This document shows positions 24,558 through 35,891 of a DNA stretch of 64,000 nt, one piece after another. The stretch spans positions 1 to 64,000 of the forward strand of contig LLCB01000078.1 of NCBI GenBank assembly GCA_001414345.1. Reading direction: 5' to 3'. A program made the position numbers and the translations under genes. This stretch comes from Hymenoscyphus infarciens (lineage: Eukaryota; Ascomycota; Leotiomycetes; Helotiales; Helotiaceae). Below the pieces are notes generated by a model. It ran no database searches, was not told the origin of the DNA, and was given only the letters and a program-made list of their open reading frames with translations. Within the stretch, counting starts at the first letter, position 1. Each line of letters starts with the position of its first letter.

Positions 24558-25046
24558 GCACTCACTCCTAGGAATCATTTTTGCTGATTTTCGTAGCGCG
24601 AGCTCCCAAACTACGCTGGTATGGACTTTTCGCTTTTTCCCTTTTCACAAAGCAAGATGACTCCTCCATCCGCTCTTCTCACAATAGAAATATAACCCGC
24701 TAATATTTTTGTAGAGGCCACAACAAGGTGCGTAAGCTACCGGTTCAGTTCAATATCGACCAGCCTCGAAAACGAAGACTTCCAGCAATGCTTTCATTTC
24801 GGTGTTATTGAGCCTTTGCAAAATCCTTTGAGATCTTGAGAAGGCTGGTTTCCGCTCTTTATCTCACGAAAGAGAAGAGTTGGCTCGCAACGGACATGAA
24901 GCAGCATGGAATGGGTCGAAGGATTATGACTTTGTACGAAAGCTTTGAAAGAAACAATCCTCAAGTATTATTTGAGTTTATTTTGGAACATGTCGGACCG
25001 TCCCTGAGAAACAAATATACCCACTGTCTATTTCCCACTTGATCTT

Positions 25047-26961
25047 TCAATGACCCAGCCCCTTCGCTCTCGCTTCAGCAACCCATTTCCAATACGTAGG
25101 AGCGCTCAATTCCCTCAGCCTCTTCCCCCACCACAACATCAAGAACATACTTCCATTACAGACCACACTGATAGCTGCAACAGTAATAAAAGTATCTCTC
25201 CTTCCCTGAGCATCAATCCAAGGCGTAATCCCGTAGTTAATCGCAAAACTAAGCGTGTTTCGAATCAAGATGATAGTGCTGATGTGTTCCCCAGATAGCT
25301 CCCGGTAAGAAGAGGTTGCATATTGGATAGCGGTAGAAAGACACAGTGTTGACGAAATAGCCAAAACACACTGTGCGAAGACGAGACCGAACCAATGGAT
25401 ATGGTTTGCGCTTCCAAGACCCCAGAGGAGCATAGCGAATGGGACACAGATGAGGGAAGCTAGAAAGAGCCAGAGGATGTGTTCTGGCTCCGCGATTCCC
25501 TTGTTGCGTCGTGCGAGCTTAATGACGAGGAGTGGGCCAGTATAGGTGATCCAGAGAGAGCCCAGAGCCATTCCCACAACAGCTCCAAAATAGGCATACC
25601 CGACATCGTTACTGTTGAAGTGATATGTACCGGTGTAGAGCGGAGAGGCGGTAGCGTTCAAAACACCGGGCCACACCAGTCCATTCGTGCCATACATGAA
25701 TCCAGCCCATACCACCACTGGGAACTTGAAAAATTTGAAGGGTGCCAACATGATATCCCATATGCGGTTTGGTCGCTTCTTGTCGATAACACTGAGCTTT
25801 TGTAGATATGTCTTCCGAGGATATGCGATTTGGCCAGTTTCCAGATTTTCAGGGCTACCAGCTCCGTGTGCTCCTTCATCAGAACTCTTCTCTCCAGATG
25901 ATTTTCCTGCGGCGGAAAGGACAGGCTCGCTGACAATTTCCGCACTGGTTCCCTCGCTACCCATATTTTGAGGGAAATGGCGATCATAATTCGTTTCCTC
26001 CATCAAGAAGAAGCAGTACAGGAATGAAACGCCCATTCCGATAGCGCACCACCAAAGAGTCCACTGCCATCCTTGGCCGGTATTGATAAATGCAGCAAAG
26101 ACAGGAGCAAAATTGCCGGAAAAGGCGAGACTCAAACCGTACACTGCAAGATAAAGAGGTCTCTCGTGTGCAAACCACTAAATAAATTAGCACAAAGTTT
26201 CCAAAAAGTACATTTCAAACTTACAATATCCGTCATACTAATCTCACACAAACTCTCCACCGGTGCGCCAAAGAATCCCTACAAAAAAGTCAGCCCCTCT
26301 CCTCATTCCCCATCATACCCCCAAGCCACTAACCTGCAAAATTTTATTGGCCAAATACGGTCCATTCGTTGTACACAAAGGAGCACAAGCCATAATAATG
26401 ACACTCCCAGCCATACTGACCAAATAAGCAGGTCTCTTCCCACTATCTCAGGTCAGCATTCTATCCTCGACCCCCTCAAACACCCTGCCACCGAAATACC
26501 AATTGAAGGGAGCAAGGAGCAGGGAGAGAAAACCAGTTTACTTACTATTGCAAAGCCAAAGCTTGCCACACAATACACCCCCACCCATAAAAGAGAAACA
26601 TAGCCCCAGTCCCACTAACCAAATCACTAACCTTCAAATGCGTGGCTTTAGAAATGGGGGTGGTGACAGAGTAGACAGCCGCAGAAGGGAACACCATCAT
26701 GACTGTATACATAACGATACATGATGTCTGGAGTAATTTTCTTTTCTTGGTCCAGTTGAGAGGATCTTCTGGGTCATCTTTGGAGGGAGCGATGTTAGAA
26801 TCGTGATGATTTATCTATGGTAAGAAACGCGAAGGCTCACCAGAAGGTCTGGGGACAAGAATAATATCATGTGCACCCGCTGAATGTTTAACATGAAGAT
26901 GTCCATCGGCATCTATAAGTTGAAACGTCCCCGGCGCCGACTGATCTTCAATCGCAACCAT
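25047..26961 (-). CDS. MFS transporter, DHA1/polyamine-drug type
   Basis: Five exons, 26961-26841, 26777-26546, 26442-26334, 26278-26225 and 26177-25047, give 548 residues; every junction closes the frame. After a soluble N terminus, DDPEDPLNW marks the start of the first membrane segment, as in fungal DHA1 transporters. Further family features are a segment with YGKRPAYLVS and the loop GFFGAPVESLCEISMTDIW-FAHERP. A long charged central loop (about residues 250-320) separates the two six-helix halves. It resembles HOL1/HOL3-like putative transporters. It should export or import small organic cations or drugs at the plasma membrane; the substrate is unknown. The 3' end lies near the DUF7580-like remnant. 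Confidence 0.9.
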
Positions 26962-27481
26962 GATGTAGAAATGTATAACGCAACAAGAAATCACAACCAA
27001 ACCAAAATATGCAAAGGAGAATTAAATAACAGGAACAACCCAGGCCTTTTAAATTCAATAAAACCAAGGTACTTATCTAGGTATCGCCAAGAAACGCGAG
27101 GCGAGAGATAGGGGAGGCGGATTTAAACCCACTCTTGAGGTGATCCTCCATGGGGAACAGTGCAGGTCGTACCACTAAAGACTCACCATCTGCAACCCGC
27201 TAGCCCTTATGATTTGTTGTATAACATGGAGACTCTGGGGGCCTTCCAGATAACATTCGGCAATTCCTAATCGATCTGCAGAGCGCGCAACTCTCCCGCA
27301 TACAAGAGGTCCCCTGATAACGAAACCAACTAAACCCAAAGAACATCTCGGACACTTTTTAATCCCAAACTTGTTGCTCCTCATTTCAAACGAACACTCC
27401 AAACTCCACGCTTTAAAATCAATGACACTCCCATATTTACAACTTAGATCTTGTATATCTATGACTGAGATTCCCAACATC
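26962..27481. other. Intergenic between MFS and LRR genes
   Basis: Upstream region of the transporter and 3' flank of the LRR gene. A 101-codon minus-strand frame (27175-27480) ends right beside the LRR stop but shows no recognisable domain. Confidence 0.5.
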
Positions 27482-29061
27482 TCAATCCAGCTCCATCACA
27501 TCGGACCGTTCTGCATCCTCGGATTTTGGTACGCATAGCCAACTGCAGCCCCTTCTCATCAATGGAATTACCCTTTCCACGATATCTCTCTTGTTCAAAG
27601 GACTAGCAGCCACCATGGCGGCGATAGCTCTGTCATCCAAAATCTTTGTAATATCCCACCATTCTATCCACTCAGTCCTCGGCATGAAGAAATTTCTGCT
27701 ACATATTGTGCATTTGCTTCCGCCAGATTCTTTCTTTGCTTCCAGGTCAGCCATAAGGCCAAACAAATACTCGGGACATTCCTCGTGTAACAAGGATGCT
27801 AAATTTGGCAGCTGTGGTGATTGAGAACATGCCTTCAAGGCGACTTCCAGTAGTGATGGCGCCCTCGAGTTGAAGTTTCCGCGAGGTTCTGGCGGGGTGG
27901 GTGTATCATTGACGGCTTCTAACAACGCGCTAGAGCCTGATTCGGGATCCAGATCGTCACTTCCAGAAAAGTTGGGACCTTTGAGGGATTTGCCGTTTGA
28001 TTCCAAATACCTGACTTCCGTTCGAGCTTTATATGTGACCGTCCATCCAGGGTTCCAATCATGTGGATCCACGGCTGGGCTAGCCTTTGATAGAGGTAAT
28101 GCGCTCCGCTGAGGGCGCGAAGGTGTTCGGGGTTCGTCGGGTTCGGACTCTGGAATTTCCTTAGAATGACTGTGTGGGAGCTCAAAAAAAGGATTCGGAT
28201 GTAGTCGTAAGTCCTCCAGGCGGCTGGTGGTTGAGAAGAGTCCAAGTATCTCAAAGGGTAGGTACCGAAGCCGGTTGTTTGCGATATTCAACTCTTTCAG
28301 ATTGTGAAGATGCCCAATGGCTGGGGGAAGCTCTCGAAAAGAATTATTCCTCAAACTCAAGAAACTTAGATAGTTGAGTTTGCAAAGTTCTTCCGGCAAA
28401 TTCGTCAGATCGTTGGAGGCAAGGAAAACCTTCAGGCTAGGTTTCAATTGAGAGAAACCGTGTTCCGAAACGCGAGTGAAGGTTGCAAGAGGTCGAATTG
28501 TGGCATTGGATAAGGTCGTTAAGCCCCGAGATCTATATTTTAATTAGATGGAGAACTGAAGAAGACACAGAAGACATACGATAACTCAATGGTCTCGTCC
28601 CCGCTTTCCAAACATCTTTCTATTTCCTCACGCGCAGCGTCTTCCGCTGAAGGCTGTGAACTCTGGAGCTGGGCCTGCAATCGGGAACGTCTCAATGGAA
28701 AAAGGGGGAGTTTGAATTCGGTATTTTCCACAGGCTCATCGAAATCCGTACCATCGCTGCCCATAAACACTCCACTATCATGTTGTCTTTGAAATGTACG
28801 CTTTGCCTTTCTCTGGTCTGCTTCTCGCCCATATTCTCCATCTGCCGGAACTTGTTGATACCATGGCCCTCGAAACTTTCTTTTCCTTCTTTCTTGTGTG
28901 TAGTTGTCGGAAGAGGGATCATCGTCACTGGAAAAGAGAGCCGGGTCGCTGGAAACGGGGGGTGGAGTACTGCGGCTGCGTTTGCGCGATCGATGGTTCG
29001 TGAAGGAATTGGTCGCAGGATCCCAGGCCAGCTTGGGGAGAGGTAATTCGTCTTCTTCCAT
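27482..29061 (-). CDS. Leucine-rich repeat protein
   Basis: Two exons, 29061-28580 and 28532-27482 (47-nt intron), give 510 residues. The N-terminal 150 residues are charged and disordered with basic clusters (RKRSRS, RRKRKF), suggesting nuclear localisation. About four canonical LRRs follow from residue about 160 to 260, with DLTNLPEELCKLNYLSFLSL, NNSFRELPPAIGHLHNLKEL and NNRLRYLPFEIL. A linker then leads to a C-terminal segment with CTIC...F near residue 432, which might be half a zinc site. LRR domains mediate protein contacts. I do not recognise a specific orthologue. The gene is convergent with nothing close; it precedes the methyltransferase on the same strand. Confidence 0.85.
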
Positions 29062-29848
29062 TGTGATGGGAAGTGTGGAGAAATAGTTTGTACAACGAAA
29101 AGAAAACCAATTGCGATATGGAACTGAAGCGTGTTGCAATCGGAGCTGTTAGTGGGGAAAGCGCGTTAGGCAAGGATCTAGGTCGCGTCATAAACTCTGT
29201 CACGTGGAACCAATAATTGGCCAATACCTAGGTAAACTACTCCGCCGCATTCAAGTTATTAAGACTACCCACGAAATGAAAAACGTTGTAGAAATATCAA
29301 AAAAATATGAAGCAATCCATGGAAAGTATTTACATGACATAAGAAATTGTAGAACTTTTCAGACAAGTGATTGTTGGGAGTTTTTCTCACTTAAAATCTG
29401 GATACTTACCTCGCTTTCCAACATGGGGTCGATTAGCCGAAGAGGCTCCAGAGTCCGGTCCAATATTTAGTTGGTTAAAAGCAAGACTCATAACGTCGGA
29501 CTATTTTAGCCACTAGGAATTGTCCTAGGGCTTAAACCTAAGATCTTGCACATGTTTATCTACAAGGTTCCGCGTGTTCAATTGGGTGTTGATTTGTGGG
29601 AGGGTTCGCTCAACGTCAACGTCGCGGAGAAATTTTGACCAGAAAATCGAGTATTGGGATATGAAACACATTTTTTGTCTCTAAATTTGGGTAATCCCCC
29701 CCCTTTCTGTGAAAATTATACATCATTGTATAATTGGTCCATTTAGTTTTGAGACCTAGGGTGAACATTAACTTATAATGTCCCTAGGCTTGGGGTATTT
29801 CTCCACTTGCCATGCGATCCAGGTATCGAAACAATCGTCCGGATCAGC
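29062..29848. other. Intergenic between LRR and methyltransferase genes
   Basis: LRR promoter side and methyltransferase 3' flank. An A+T-rich central part holds no supported gene. Confidence 0.5.
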
Positions 29849-31105
29849 TCATTTATTCTCATTTACCAACCTCCTCAATCCCATCAGGCCAATCCAAACT
29901 GCCTCTTCGGTTCTGATTGTCCTACTTCCCTGCCCCGGACAGACGTTCACCCATCTGTCGAATACATCCTTTGCCTCAACCACTCCCAACTTCTGGAACT
30001 CTGTATCGTTTTTGACAGCAACCTCCAACCCAGCAACCCCACCAAATACCACCAGAAGATGTTTGAAACCATTCACCTTCTCCTCTTCACCTCCCGAATA
30101 AAGCTGCTGTGAATCAATCCCTCGCTCAGAAGTCCCAATCGTCACATCATATCCACCATCATACGTGCATTCCGTGAATACATCACTTAAACACGCTGCT
30201 TTCCTGACACTATATCCCCAATAATAGCCAGTTTCTTCTCTGGGTTCATCTGGACCAACTGGAGCGGCATATATGACCTCGCTTTGTGTATTTTTTGACG
30301 CTTCTTCTGCTCCCGGATCAAACTTTAATGTTACCCTCGTGTTTTCCGGTATTTGTTCCTTCACCGTAACAGGTATTCTCAACCCCGCTTCAACAAAGGT
30401 TCCATGCTCGTCTGCGCCTGGTAAAGTAACACCCTCTCGATATGGACACCACTCGTCTGGCTTTAGATGGTGGGGCAAATCCAAACTTGATAATGTGCCA
30501 GCTGTTCGTAAATTTGGGTGCAGAGGGAAGAGGAGTTTTCGTAAATGTGGTGGGGTTTCAAGATAGCTCAATAAATGGATCAGGAAATGATTTGGATCTG
30601 ATGTGCCGGTGTATTCGTCTTGAGAGGAGTCGCCCTGGTGGCCATGAGAATGTGTACGGTTATGGTGTCGTTTCGCGGGATTGGATTGTCCATGTCCATC
30701 TGAGAAGACTATGACTTCGTCGATACAGAAGACTGAAAGAGCTCGCGCGACATGGCCTGCGAGGGAGGTTCGTAGCTCATGGGATTGTGCACTTTGGTAA
30801 ATTAGCCATAACCCGTATAGTTTTCCCAATTGAAATCCTACTTCGCAATTATGCTCCCAGGAAGAGCCACGCTTACTGTCCATTCTCTTCCCTTTTCTGG
30901 TTGAAATATGGCCGTTGGTTTCGAAGTATCGACTACCGCGGGGCTAGGAGCTGCTGGGACATTATTTGGGATTTTCTCAGTCGCAATTGGCTTGACGTCT
31001 ACTTTTTCTGATTGGCGCTTCCGCTTCTATAATGACCAGTTAGCACATCTCAAGTATTCATTATGAATGACCGCATACCTTCGCATTTGTTTCGCCTCTC
31101 CCCAT
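29849..31105 (-). CDS. SPOUT-class RNA methyltransferase (SPOUT1/C9orf114 family)
   Basis: Three exons, 31105-31079, 31026-30842 and 30791-29849, give 384 residues. The tiny first exon gives an ATG followed by a basic KKRKRQ stretch, a likely nuclear signal. The core begins WTVSVALPGSIIANAQSHEL, then RALSVFCIDEVIVFSD, the family signature. LLSYLETPPHLRKLLFP and YREGVTLPG follow. The C-terminal half contains the SPOUT-knot region, including LLVVFGGVAGLE and CPGQGSRTIRTEEA, where family members bind S-adenosylmethionine. The human homologue is linked to centromere and miRNA functions; the fungal RNA target is not known to me. It shares a 171-bp divergent promoter with the thioredoxin gene. Confidence 0.9.
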
Positions 31106-31276
31106 TTTGTGTTTTTGTCGCAATGTTGTTTTCTTTTCTCCTGTATGAAATTATTCACCGGCAGAATTCCGGTAGTCCAGGCGGCCTGATAAGAGGGACC
31201 ACCTGTCTGATCTCCACCAAAGCTCCTCCCTCCTCTCTCCAACTCTACCCCTCTCCCCTTCAAACCAAAAAATATC
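31106..31276. promoter_or_regulatory. Divergent promoter, methyltransferase / thioredoxin
   Basis: Only 171 bp separate the two start codons, so promoters and leaders overlap. The thioredoxin-proximal side is CT-rich (CCTCCCTCCTCTCTCC). No specific operator is recognised. Such close divergence suggests co-regulation, as inference. Confidence 0.5.
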
Positions 31277-32045
31277 ATGTCGCCAACGATAGCTATCGGA
31301 TCTTCTTCCGAATTCAGCAAGATACTTAGCACTTCTTCCATTGTAGTTACAGACTGTAATTTCCTCTCCCTGCATTACCAATCCTCATTGTGCAACCTAA
31401 CTTGCCTCATAGTCTACGCAGATTGGTGCGGACCCTGCAAAACCATCTCCCCAGTATTCGAGTCGCTCTCTGCCAAATATGCGAAGCCAAATCGAATTAC
31501 ATTTACAAAAGTAAATGTCGATAATCAACAAGCAATTGCGCAACAATATGGTGTTCGGGCGTATGTGTTACTGTGCCACTCCAAATGTACCTTCTGACAA
31601 ATATCGCAGTATGCCAACTTTCCTCATCTTCCGCTCCGGATCGGTAATCCAAACAATCCAAGGCGCAGACCAACGAGGTCTTACTTCTGCGGTGGAAAAT
31701 GCAGTCAAGCTTGCTGGTCCAGCGCAACCAACGTTTTCGTCCGCAGGTCATACACTCGGTGGATCTGGAGCTACACCACGAACATCGCTTGCCCGACCCT
31801 TCAACTTCAAAAGCTATGTCGATGCCGTTATCATGTTCTTCGGACTTTACTTTATCAGCTTGTTTAGTTTTGATGCGATTAAGGCGGCAGAGGAGAGCCC
31901 TTTCAACATTCATAACGATGAGAAGTCGGGAGGGAGTACCATTGGGAATAACCGTGGTGGGAATGGACTCGGAGTCAAGAGAAGTGCTGTTGCTACCCAA
32001 GTTGGTAAAAAGTTGGGTACGATTGCGGATCTTGGGGGTGACTAA
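31277..32045 (+). CDS. Membrane-anchored thioredoxin-like protein
   Basis: Three exons, 31277-31355, 31413-31560 and 31610-32045, give 220 residues. Residues 1-105 form a thioredoxin domain: the active-site WCGPC is at 31-35 and the cis-proline MPTF at about 77-80. Unlike ordinary thioredoxins of about 105 residues, it has a C-terminal extension. This contains one hydrophobic segment, VDAVIMFFGLYFISLFSF, at about 146-163, and then a Gly/Asn-rich polar tail. This predicts a single-pass tail-region anchor, with the redox domain N-terminal and probably cytosolic; the membrane cannot be assigned. There is no N-terminal signal peptide. The substrate is unknown; disulfide reductase activity is expected from the intact CxxC. 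Confidence 0.9.
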
Positions 32046-32422
32046 GGGCTGATTGGTTTCCTTGTGTCCGCCAGTCTTTTTTAAGTTCGGGAATCTACAA
32101 TTGCTACATTTGTCCTTGTTTTTCCACAACCTTTACAATAGATGTGAAGTTCAGCGGCTACGAATTCGTTGTTTACCTTTTTTCCCCTTTTGGGGACTTG
32201 AAAGTATCCTGTCATTGTTATGCGAGCAAAGTTTCCTGTCTTGTTGCAACCACTTCATTGGAATTTTGTTTTCTTAACACGATATAAATATCAAGTGATA
32301 ATCTTTTTATGTAGGATCGTGCCCAAGGTTCTTGCCATTGGGAACCGAATCTAATAATTATATACAGTGAACGTAATTTCGTTAAACCATCTCCCTTCCT
32401 CCTTATTCAGCTCTCACGGAGT
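32046..32422. other. Convergent 3' flanks
   Basis: 3' regions of the thioredoxin and expansin-like genes; A+T-rich with nothing else visible. Confidence 0.5.
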
Positions 32423-33396
32423 CTAAATCTCTTCTCCACAGGCATCCAACTTGATAGAAGTTGGCTTGGGTGTCCATGATTGAGTAGTTGCCTTCTTGGA
32501 GCTGGTGGCAACAGGCTTTGTGGGGCTAGCGGCATTCGATGTGGCTACAGGAGTGGAGGTGGCAATGACTGGAGCCTTTAAAACAGAACTGGTAGCGACT
32601 GGGGTTGAAGAAACAACGGCGACGGAAGAAGATGCCGGCGAAGTATCTACAGACGCAGCCACACTTCCGGAAGACCCAAAGTTCGAACCAGCAGTGGTAC
32701 TAGCTCCAGCAGAAATAGCAACGTTCTTTACAACAACAGTCTCTCCACTCGTGCTGGTAACTCTAATATCGACAGTAGTTGTTCCGAACCCTGCGGAGTT
32801 TTCGAAGAAGTTGTATGTTTGTCTGGTTGTCGGCTTCCATGTGCTTCCTCCATCGGTCGACACCTCCAAGCTCTTCACGGCCTTGTTGGCGTTCACGACT
32901 TGCATGCTAAACCAGTAGGCGGAGACTCCCTCCTTGTTGTGGAGCTGAAGAGGGGTTGTGATCGGGCAATCGACGTATGTCCATGTCACTGGGATAACAC
33001 CCTTCGATGGATCTGCGAGCGCGGAAAATGCGGTAGGGAACAAATCGAGATGGTTTATGCCACAACCTGGGCACTCATCTACGATCTAACATATTTCGTT
33101 AGATGTCTATTGTTCCGAACACTCTCGATTCAACATACCATAGCAGTGATAGCATTTCCCGAAGGCCCAGTCACCGAAACACAAGCACCACAGTTCGCAG
33201 AGTTATCCCAGTTAGAATCCGAGAGCGCGGTACCCATGATAGACGAAGGGAGGGTATAGGTCGAGAAAGAACAAGCTCCGCCATTGACATTTCCTCCATA
33301 GAAGGTAGCCTCTCCTGAGAGGGCTCTTTTGCCCATAACGGCGGCATTGGCGACGGTGAAAACAGCAGTTGCTGCGAGGGTAGTGGAGAAAAACAT
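32423..33396 (-). CDS. Secreted expansin-like protein
   Basis: Two exons, 33396-33139 and 33085-32423, give 306 residues. Residues 1 to about 19 form a signal peptide (MFFSTTLAATAVFTVANAA). The mature N terminus has the double-psi beta-barrel pattern of expansins and related proteins: ATFYGGNVNGGACSF, NCGACVSVTGP and, across the intron, VDECPGCGINHLDLFPTAF. The second part (about 115-200) resembles the expansin C-terminal carbohydrate-binding domain, starting near TWTYVDCPI. The final about 100 residues are Ala/Ser/Thr/Val-rich, a probable O-glycosylated stalk without a clear GPI signal. Expansin-like proteins loosen cell-wall polysaccharides without hydrolysis. The DPBB call is firm; activity is inferred. 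Confidence 0.88.
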
Positions 33397-35744
33397 GTTT
33401 CGAACAAGTTGAGGATATTTTTAGACGCGAAGAATGGAAAGTAAAGACCGAACGAAGACTATGCTTCTATTTTCAAAAATTCAAGATAGTGACTGTGGGT
33501 GTGTCCAAAAAAGAGGATGGTAAAAAAGAGAAAGAGTTCTAGAGACGAGAGAGAGAGGGAGGATTTTAAGAAAACCTTCTTTAAGTGAAATGAGGGAATC
33601 GTCCACCAACGTCTGATGGGATGACCTTACCGCGCCGTAAGCAAATGAGCTGAGCAGAGTCAATCACAATTCCCAATTTTGTGTTGTACATTGTGGACGG
33701 AGAAACTTCGTTTTGCAATATATCTGAGGCAAGAGGGGGATTAAGCTTTCGTGATCTGAGCTTCGGGGAGTTTAGACTCCATAGAGGGGTGGTGAAATAT
33801 GTAGATGTGGAGGTGCGAGGGCGGCCTGATCCTGGTGATGCCCCTGGAAATTTTATTTCTCCAGGCGGGTTGGGGGTCAAACCGCCAAACGAGATGGTAT
33901 TTTTGGGATCCTTCCCGAGGGATCCTTGGGTTGTACGAAGTGAGTGGACTTCATTTGGGGACCGGGAAATCGATTGGTGATGCTTCTGATTTTGTTGCCA
34001 AGCGAAGGGGTTCTAGACCGTTTGGGTTGTGGTTGAAATGGTGGAACGCTTTTTTCAGCGGACCCACTCTTGTTTTACAGTAGGTCATCCTCATCTTGAT
34101 ATATATCTGCACCTTCCCTTAGCTGTTTTCAGACTTGGAAATTTCTCCGATTGTCTTCCTTCACGCTAGTCACAGGATATTTTTTGAAGTTACACCACAC
34201 CTAGAGCGATTCTCCTTTTTTGTTGGTCGTTGTACAACTCTTCCTAACAGTCAGTTTTGGGAGTACAGGGGGCCGGAAATTTCTGGGAAGTATTGCGTTC
34301 TTAATCTTGTCTGGTTCTTCTCGTGATTTTCTTCAAGTTCTCTTGAGTCATCTTTGATCTCTCCACTTGGTACATGCCATTGTTTTGCGATCGTTATTTG
34401 CTAGTGGCATTTCGAGTGGGAACTGCGGAAGTCAGTTCGGAGTTGAAAGAAACTTCTTACAACAATATATTGAGTCATGATGGGCAAGTCTACCCGCGCT
34501 ACCAAATTTCGAACAGCTCTTGTTCTATCCCAGGTGGATTTGTCTTACATATCAAATTACTAGATCAACTCAAGTAACCGAGATTTGCGGAGCCTGATAA
34601 GTCATTCAGGGGCAACTTCGCAAGCGAGGCAAACATGTTGTGTAAAGCTTTCAAAAATTGTCATTCCTGTATGTGTTCGCGTTCTGCTATCTATTTCAGA
34701 AACTGTATGCATGATTCGCGTAATGCGTGGTTGGATTTGGGAAGGCTTACCCCTCTTGGTGCGAAAAGCCCCGAAATACAACAAGGCATCTTGCTCCGGA
34801 AGTGTGTGCGGATTCTTAAGAGGAGAAAGCCTTTGATGGAATGGGCGTGTCCAATGCAATTATCTCTATACATATCTGCCTGATGGTGTGATTGTCAGGG
34901 CGGGGCCGGATGAACCCGGTGGCTTGCACTCATGCCGCCCTGAAAAGGGCTATACAAAACCGATCGGTCCCCCTCCATTTTGAGAGCCTTATCATGATGA
35001 TTGACTTTTCTCCCGATAGTTTGTCACCTCATATTGTGATCAAATATCGCCTGATGCAACAATTTCAACAATACGCGTCTTAGCATTACTGCATGACGAC
35101 TCGAACGAGGTTACTAGATCAACTAAGGGCACCAGAGAACTCTTAGTCTCGAAATTGCGGTATATCCTAGAACGTCGAGTTGGCATAAGCATCCGAAGGA
35201 AGAATTTCTTTTCGGTTATATTGGGTCGACATCTACATCTCCCAGAAATCTAATGGATAGAAATGGCAATTCAGGATTGCAACGGGGCATTCAGAAGGGA
35301 GAACATCTGAATATCATGGAAGTCGAAGACGCTAAATAGATATTCAAGATTCGGAACCGCTTCGTTTGAAATATTAAACTCTTGTAGTCTTCCCACCAGT
35401 TTCTAATACTCTCAGGTTTACTTTTCAATTCCCAATCTGTCTAGACGTTTCCCACACCAAAAGGCTCGGTAAAGGGGAACGTATGGGCTGCTTTTCCTTT
35501 TCAACCCCAAGCGAACTGTGGTCATACACTTCCATGAAACAACCCACAAGCCTTATTTTGCCACAATCTGAGGTCCATCCTCTTGATGGCTGTTGACGGT
35601 CGATGCCCGACTAGTATGAGACTATCGGGAGGCGCAATCAAGGCCTGTGATTGTTGGTGGGAAAGGGGGACGGGTGAGTCATGGGACTACTATACCTATG
35701 CATCGCACGATATGGCCGCCGGCCTCATAATCAGGGTTTTCGGC
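33397..35744. other. Long intergenic region, no gene supported
   Basis: Promoter side of the expansin-like gene (GA-rich near 33480-33560), then 2.2 kb of mixed composition with only short frames in every phase, none with a domain or splice structure. No tRNA or other structured RNA was recognised. Confidence 0.5.
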
Positions 35745-35891
35745 TGTTGAACGGTATAGTGAGTGGAACCTATATTGTATTGCTTAGGGAGCATCCCTTA
35801 AGAGGATACTCCCCTTCTTATATAGGTACATAATCCAGGAGGCTAGAGAGACAACATCATAGCGTATTATACCATGCTATGATGTTCAACA
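35745..35891. mobile_element. Candidate solo LTR (147 bp)
   Basis: It begins TGTTGAAC and ends GTTCAACA, a perfect 8-bp terminal inverted repeat with TG...CA ends. The flanking 5-mers TCGGC (35740-35744) and TCGAC (35892-35896) differ at one base, as a decayed target-site duplication would. Inside are a TATA-like CTTATATAGG near 35817 and a perfect 11-bp inverted repeat (35853-35863 with 35876-35886). This fits a solo LTR or a TRIM-like remnant. No internal retroelement sequence is nearby. Confidence 0.55.

Noticed and set aside
26632..26648. Apparent intron of about 17 nt in the MFS gene (GTTAGT...TTAG)
   Set aside because: Far too short to splice; reading through gives a continuous transporter segment (DLVSGTGAMFLFYGW) that fits the family.
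27175..27480. 101-codon minus-strand frame beside the LRR gene
   Set aside because: CPRC is present, but no paired zinc site or family match; too little to call a gene.
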